NCBI RefSeq assembly: GCF_003248605.1
Contig: NZ_QFPF01000108.1
Span: forward strand, 1 to 8,445
Origin: Microbacterium sp.
GTDB lineage: Bacteria; Actinomycetota; Actinomycetes; Actinomycetales; Microbacteriaceae
Length of the DNA stretch: 8,445 nucleotides
Direction of reading: 5' to 3'
The translations under genes and the position numbers were made by a program. Positions 6,255 through 8,445 of the stretch are shown here, in pieces. The first letter of the stretch is position 1, and each line of letters starts with the position of its first letter. A model generated the notes under the pieces. It was not told the origin of the DNA and searched no databases. It saw only the letters and a list, made by a program, of their open reading frames with translations.

Positions 6255-6983
6255 CCCGCAGATCCGTCGCGCCAAGCCGCGCGTATGCAGCTCGCGAGCC
6301 TCACCGCCGAACCGCAGAACTCCCGCGCCGCCGCCGCGCTCTCCGCGCGATTCGGCCCCGCGCGCCCGGTGGGCGCGCGCCCCGCGGCGGTGCTGATGCT
6401 CTTCGGCGTGCTCGATTCACTGGCGAGCGATCACCGCGCGGCATCAGCCTCGGTCTCGCGTGATCTCGACGTGCTCCTGCTCGCGCGGGCCTCGACGCTG
6501 CGCGCGCATCCGGGCCAGGTCGCCTTCCCGGGTGGACGCATCGATCCGGGGGACGAGGGTGCGGTGGGGGCCGCCGTGCGGGAGGCGCGCGAAGAGACGG
6601 GCCTTGACCCCGCCGGTGTGGAGGTGCTGGGCACGCTCGCCGAGGTCCCGTTGGCGTACTCGGGTCATGTCGTCACACCCGTGCTCGCCTGGTGGCAGCA
6701 TCCCTCGCCCGTTCGGGTGGTCGATGCGGGGGAGTCGGCCGATGTCTTCCGCGCGCCCGTCGCCGATCTGCTCGACCCCGCCAATCGCGGCGTGACCGTC
6801 CTCCGGAGAGAGGGCCAGGAATGGCGCGGGCCGGGCTTCCTCGTGCCGCGGGGGGACGGCGAGCACCTCGTCTGGGGCTTCACCGGGATGCTGCTCGACG
6901 GCCTCTTCGAGTTGCTCGGCTGGTCGGAGCCCTGGGATCGCTCGCGGGTGCTGCCTCTCGCGGACCCGCGGGTGGGTTCCTAA
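6252..6983 (+). CDS. Nudix hydrolase, NudL-type (probable CoA pyrophosphatase)
   Basis: A 243-residue cytoplasmic Nudix enzyme, expected to split CoA or its derivatives into 4'-phosphopantetheine and 3',5'-ADP using Mg2+ or Mn2+. The NudL/UPF0035 signature LRAHPGQVAFPGG is at 83-95, with LLLAR just before it. The Nudix box follows (95-118): GRIDPGDE, seven residues, then REAREETGL, with metal ligands Glu111, Glu114 and Glu115. The C-terminal half has the typical LVWGFTGMLLDGLFELL helix (206-222). The GTG at 6252 is preferred because a -10 element lies 6 nt upstream, implying a leaderless mRNA; the ATG at 6285 is an alternative but has no Shine-Dalgarno. The frame is open far upstream, but that would overlap the divergent lytic gene. 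The stop is intact although an insertion sequence begins soon after it. CoA specificity is inferred from the signature. Confidence 0.9.
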   Translation: MPADPSRQAARMQLASLTAEPQNSRAAAALSARFGPARPVGARPAAVLMLFGVLDSLASDHRAASASVSRDLDVLLLARASTLRAHPGQVAFPGGRIDPGDEGAVGAAVREAREETGLDPAGVEVLGTLAEVPLAYSGHVVTPVLAWWQHPSPVRVVDAGESADVFRAPVADLLDPANRGVTVLRREGQEWRGPGFLVPRGDGEHLVWGFTGMLLDGLFELLGWSEPWDRSRVLPLADPRVGS

Positions 6984-8445
6984 GCCTCGATCCACCGATG
7001 AGCCCTGGGGGGCCGGGGGTGGCGTGATCGCCGCGTGGTGACATAGCGGGGGCAGCACTAAGTTCCGGGCGTCGCATCCCGGTCGTCCACTGGGTCTCGG
7101 TCGTGCCGCGGTTGCGGCGGTGGTCAGGCGGTCGCCGGTGGCGGTGGTGCGTGCGTGATGGCGAAGAGTCGAGCGAACGCGTTCTGCCAGGGCCAGGCCT
7201 CGGGCAGGTGCAGCGTGACACGGCGCGCGGAGCGCGCCAGCCGCGCCGGGACGTGAATCAGGGTGCGGCGGATCGTCGCGGTCGTCGCTCTCGCCAACTG
7301 TCCGGCCCTGTCGGCGATCAGACCGGCCGTGCGGGTGAGGTTCAACGCGATCACGGCGAGCACCAGCCAGGCGCTGTTCGCGGTGAACACCCCGGAAGGC
7401 AGGTGCGCGAGCGGCCCGTTCTTCAGGTCGGCGTGGACTTGCTCGACGACCGCGTGGCCGCGGTGGGTCTTGTCCGCGACGACGGTGTCCATGTCGTCCG
7501 TGCTGGTGGTGGTGAAGAACGCGTGGTGCCGGTAGACGTCGAACAGCGTCGGCTGCTCCAGCTGCCGCGGGTTCAGGTCAGGGATGCGCCGCACCACCAG
7601 CCGCCCTTCGACGCGTTCTGCCTTCTTCCTGGACCGGAACGCGGTGAACGGGACCTCGGCGACCTCAGCTTTCGAGATCCAAGCCCCGGTGGTCTCGTCG
7701 CGGATCGCATTCGGGTACTCGATCATCGTCCACGCATCATCCGGGATGGTGGCGATCGTGGTCTTCACCGCCGGATCCATCCGGACGGTGACCGACACGT
7801 CGGCGCCGGCGTTGATCGCGGTGCCGATCGTGGCGTGCCCGTAGAACGCGGAGTCCGCGCGCAACAACGGCCGGACCCCGGTCACGACACCGGTGCGGCG
7901 CAGGACGGCGAGGGCGTCGCCGACGATCCGGGCGGCGCCCTTCGGGGAACCGGTCTTCCCCTGCCGCAGCCGCTGGCCGAGGATCACCGGCGCCGACGAG
8001 CTCGTCGATGCCGTGGCGAGCAGCGCGTTCAGACCGCGGACGCCGGAGTACCCGAACCCGGCGCCCTGCTTCTGATACCCGTGGACCTCGATGATCGTGT
8101 CGTCCAGATCGACCATCACCCGCTCACCTTCTCGAGCCCGCACCACCGGCGCCCGCGCGGTGAGGTTCCGGAGGACCCGGGAGGCGACGGCGTCGAGCTG
8201 GCGGACGTGCCCGAAGGTGAACTGCCGCAGGAACGATCCCAGCGTCGACGGCGCATAGGTCCTTACGAACAGTCGCCCCATGCCGCCGTGGCGGAGCAGG
8301 TTCATGTCATCGATCGAGTCCGCTCCGGCGAGCATCCCCGCCACCAGCGCCATCACCTTCGCGCCGGCGTTGGAGCCCTTGTCCGTCGGGACGCTCAGCC
8401 GAGACTGGGCGAGCTCGTCCAGCCCCGCGGAGCGGGCAAGACGGA
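6984..8445 (-). mobile_element. IS1380-family insertion sequence, incomplete in window
   Basis: The transposase gene and its 3' flank define an IS whose transposase-start end lies beyond the right edge. The inner end must fall between the Nudix stop (6983) and the transposase stop (7124). This 140-nt stretch holds G- and C-rich runs (for example near 7003-7019) and a small hairpin (CCGGG 7065-7069, CCCGG 7078-7082). The exact terminal inverted repeat and target duplication cannot be fixed without the other end, so the left boundary given is the outer limit. Confidence 0.75.
7124..8445 (-). CDS. IS1380-family transposase, N-terminus outside window
   Basis: A DDE transposase that cuts and inserts the element at new sites. 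About 440 residues are visible; the frame is open to the window edge and family-like sequence continues past the GTG at 8356 (SVPTDKGSNAGAKVMALVAGM), so that codon is internal and perhaps a few tens of residues are missing. Family landmarks in order: AGADSIDDMNLLRHGGM, the first catalytic Asp region VMVDLDDTIIEVHGYQKQG, the second Asp in PLLRADSAFYGHA, and the catalytic Glu region HRGHAVVEQVHADLKNGPL. A conserved NSAWLVLAVIALNLTRTAG helix follows. No frameshift or internal stop is seen, so the visible part looks functional. The tail is a Pro/Ala-rich PPPPATA. The gene points towards the Nudix gene (tail to tail). Confidence 0.93.
   Translation of the reverse strand, partial: RLARSAGLDELAQSRLSVPTDKGSNAGAKVMALVAGMLAGADSIDDMNLLRHGGMGRLFVRTYAPSTLGSFLRQFTFGHVRQLDAVASRVLRNLTARAPVVRAREGERVMVDLDDTIIEVHGYQKQGAGFGYSGVRGLNALLATASTSSSAPVILGQRLRQGKTGSPKGAARIVGDALAVLRRTGVVTGVRPLLRADSAFYGHATIGTAINAGADVSVTVRMDPAVKTTIATIPDDAWTMIEYPNAIRDETTGAWISKAEVAEVPFTAFRSRKKAERVEGRLVVRRIPDLNPRQLEQPTLFDVYRHHAFFTTTSTDDMDTVVADKTHRGHAVVEQVHADLKNGPLAHLPSGVFTANSAWLVLAVIALNLTRTAGLIADRAGQLARATTATIRRTLIHVPARLARSARRVTLHLPEAWPWQNAFARLFAITHAPPPPATA

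Noticed and set aside
1..8445. CRISPR array, toxin-antitoxin pair or phage-defence genes
   Set aside because: No regularly spaced repeats and no small paired genes or defence domains were seen on either strand.

Overview
The window looks like chromosome from a high-GC actinobacterium, most probably a Microbacteriaceae member (Microbacterium-like). This rests on the very high GC content, strong third-position GC in every gene, a tRNA without an encoded CCA end, a PadR regulator with a glycine-rich leader, a secreted protein with a '...SVGWY' lytic-domain ending, and an actinobacterial-type IS1380 transposase. The genus is an inference from style, not a database result.

Layout. (1) 3-1517 (+): the 3' part of a fructose-type PTS permease, with the end of the EIIB domain and a complete EIIC domain; its start lies outside the window. 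A stem-loop at 1530-1574 separates it from a convergent gene. (2) 1595-2233 (-): a small metallo-beta-lactamase-fold hydrolase. (3) 2342-2414 (+): tRNA-Glu(CUC) with its own promoter upstream and a textbook intrinsic terminator downstream (2424-2451). (4) 2513-2579: a perfect 29-bp inverted repeat with a 9-nt loop in the gap between the tRNA and the next operon. (5) 2692-5002 (+): a two-gene operon of a PadR-family repressor and a UbiB/AarF/ABC1 atypical kinase with two C-terminal membrane helices, preceded by an operator-like palindrome. A long GC-rich stem-loop (5003-5060) closes it. (6) 5066-6037 (-): a secreted cell-wall protein with a C-terminal transglycosylase-like domain and a structured 5' leader. 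(7) 6252-6983 (+): a NudL-type Nudix hydrolase (probable CoA pyrophosphatase), apparently translated from a leaderless GTG. (8) 7124-8445 (-): an IS1380-family transposase running off the right edge, with the IS end somewhere in 6984-7123.

Most of this is ordinary housekeeping and envelope gene content plus one insertion sequence; no defence system, CRISPR array or phage was seen. The parts most worth a second look are the perfect 29-bp inverted repeat, the hairpin-rich leader of the secreted lytic protein, the PadR/UbiB pairing with its palindrome, and a local excess of the hexamer GGATGC/GCATCC in several reading frames and in two terminator stems. No stretch longer than about 300 bases lacks a gene.
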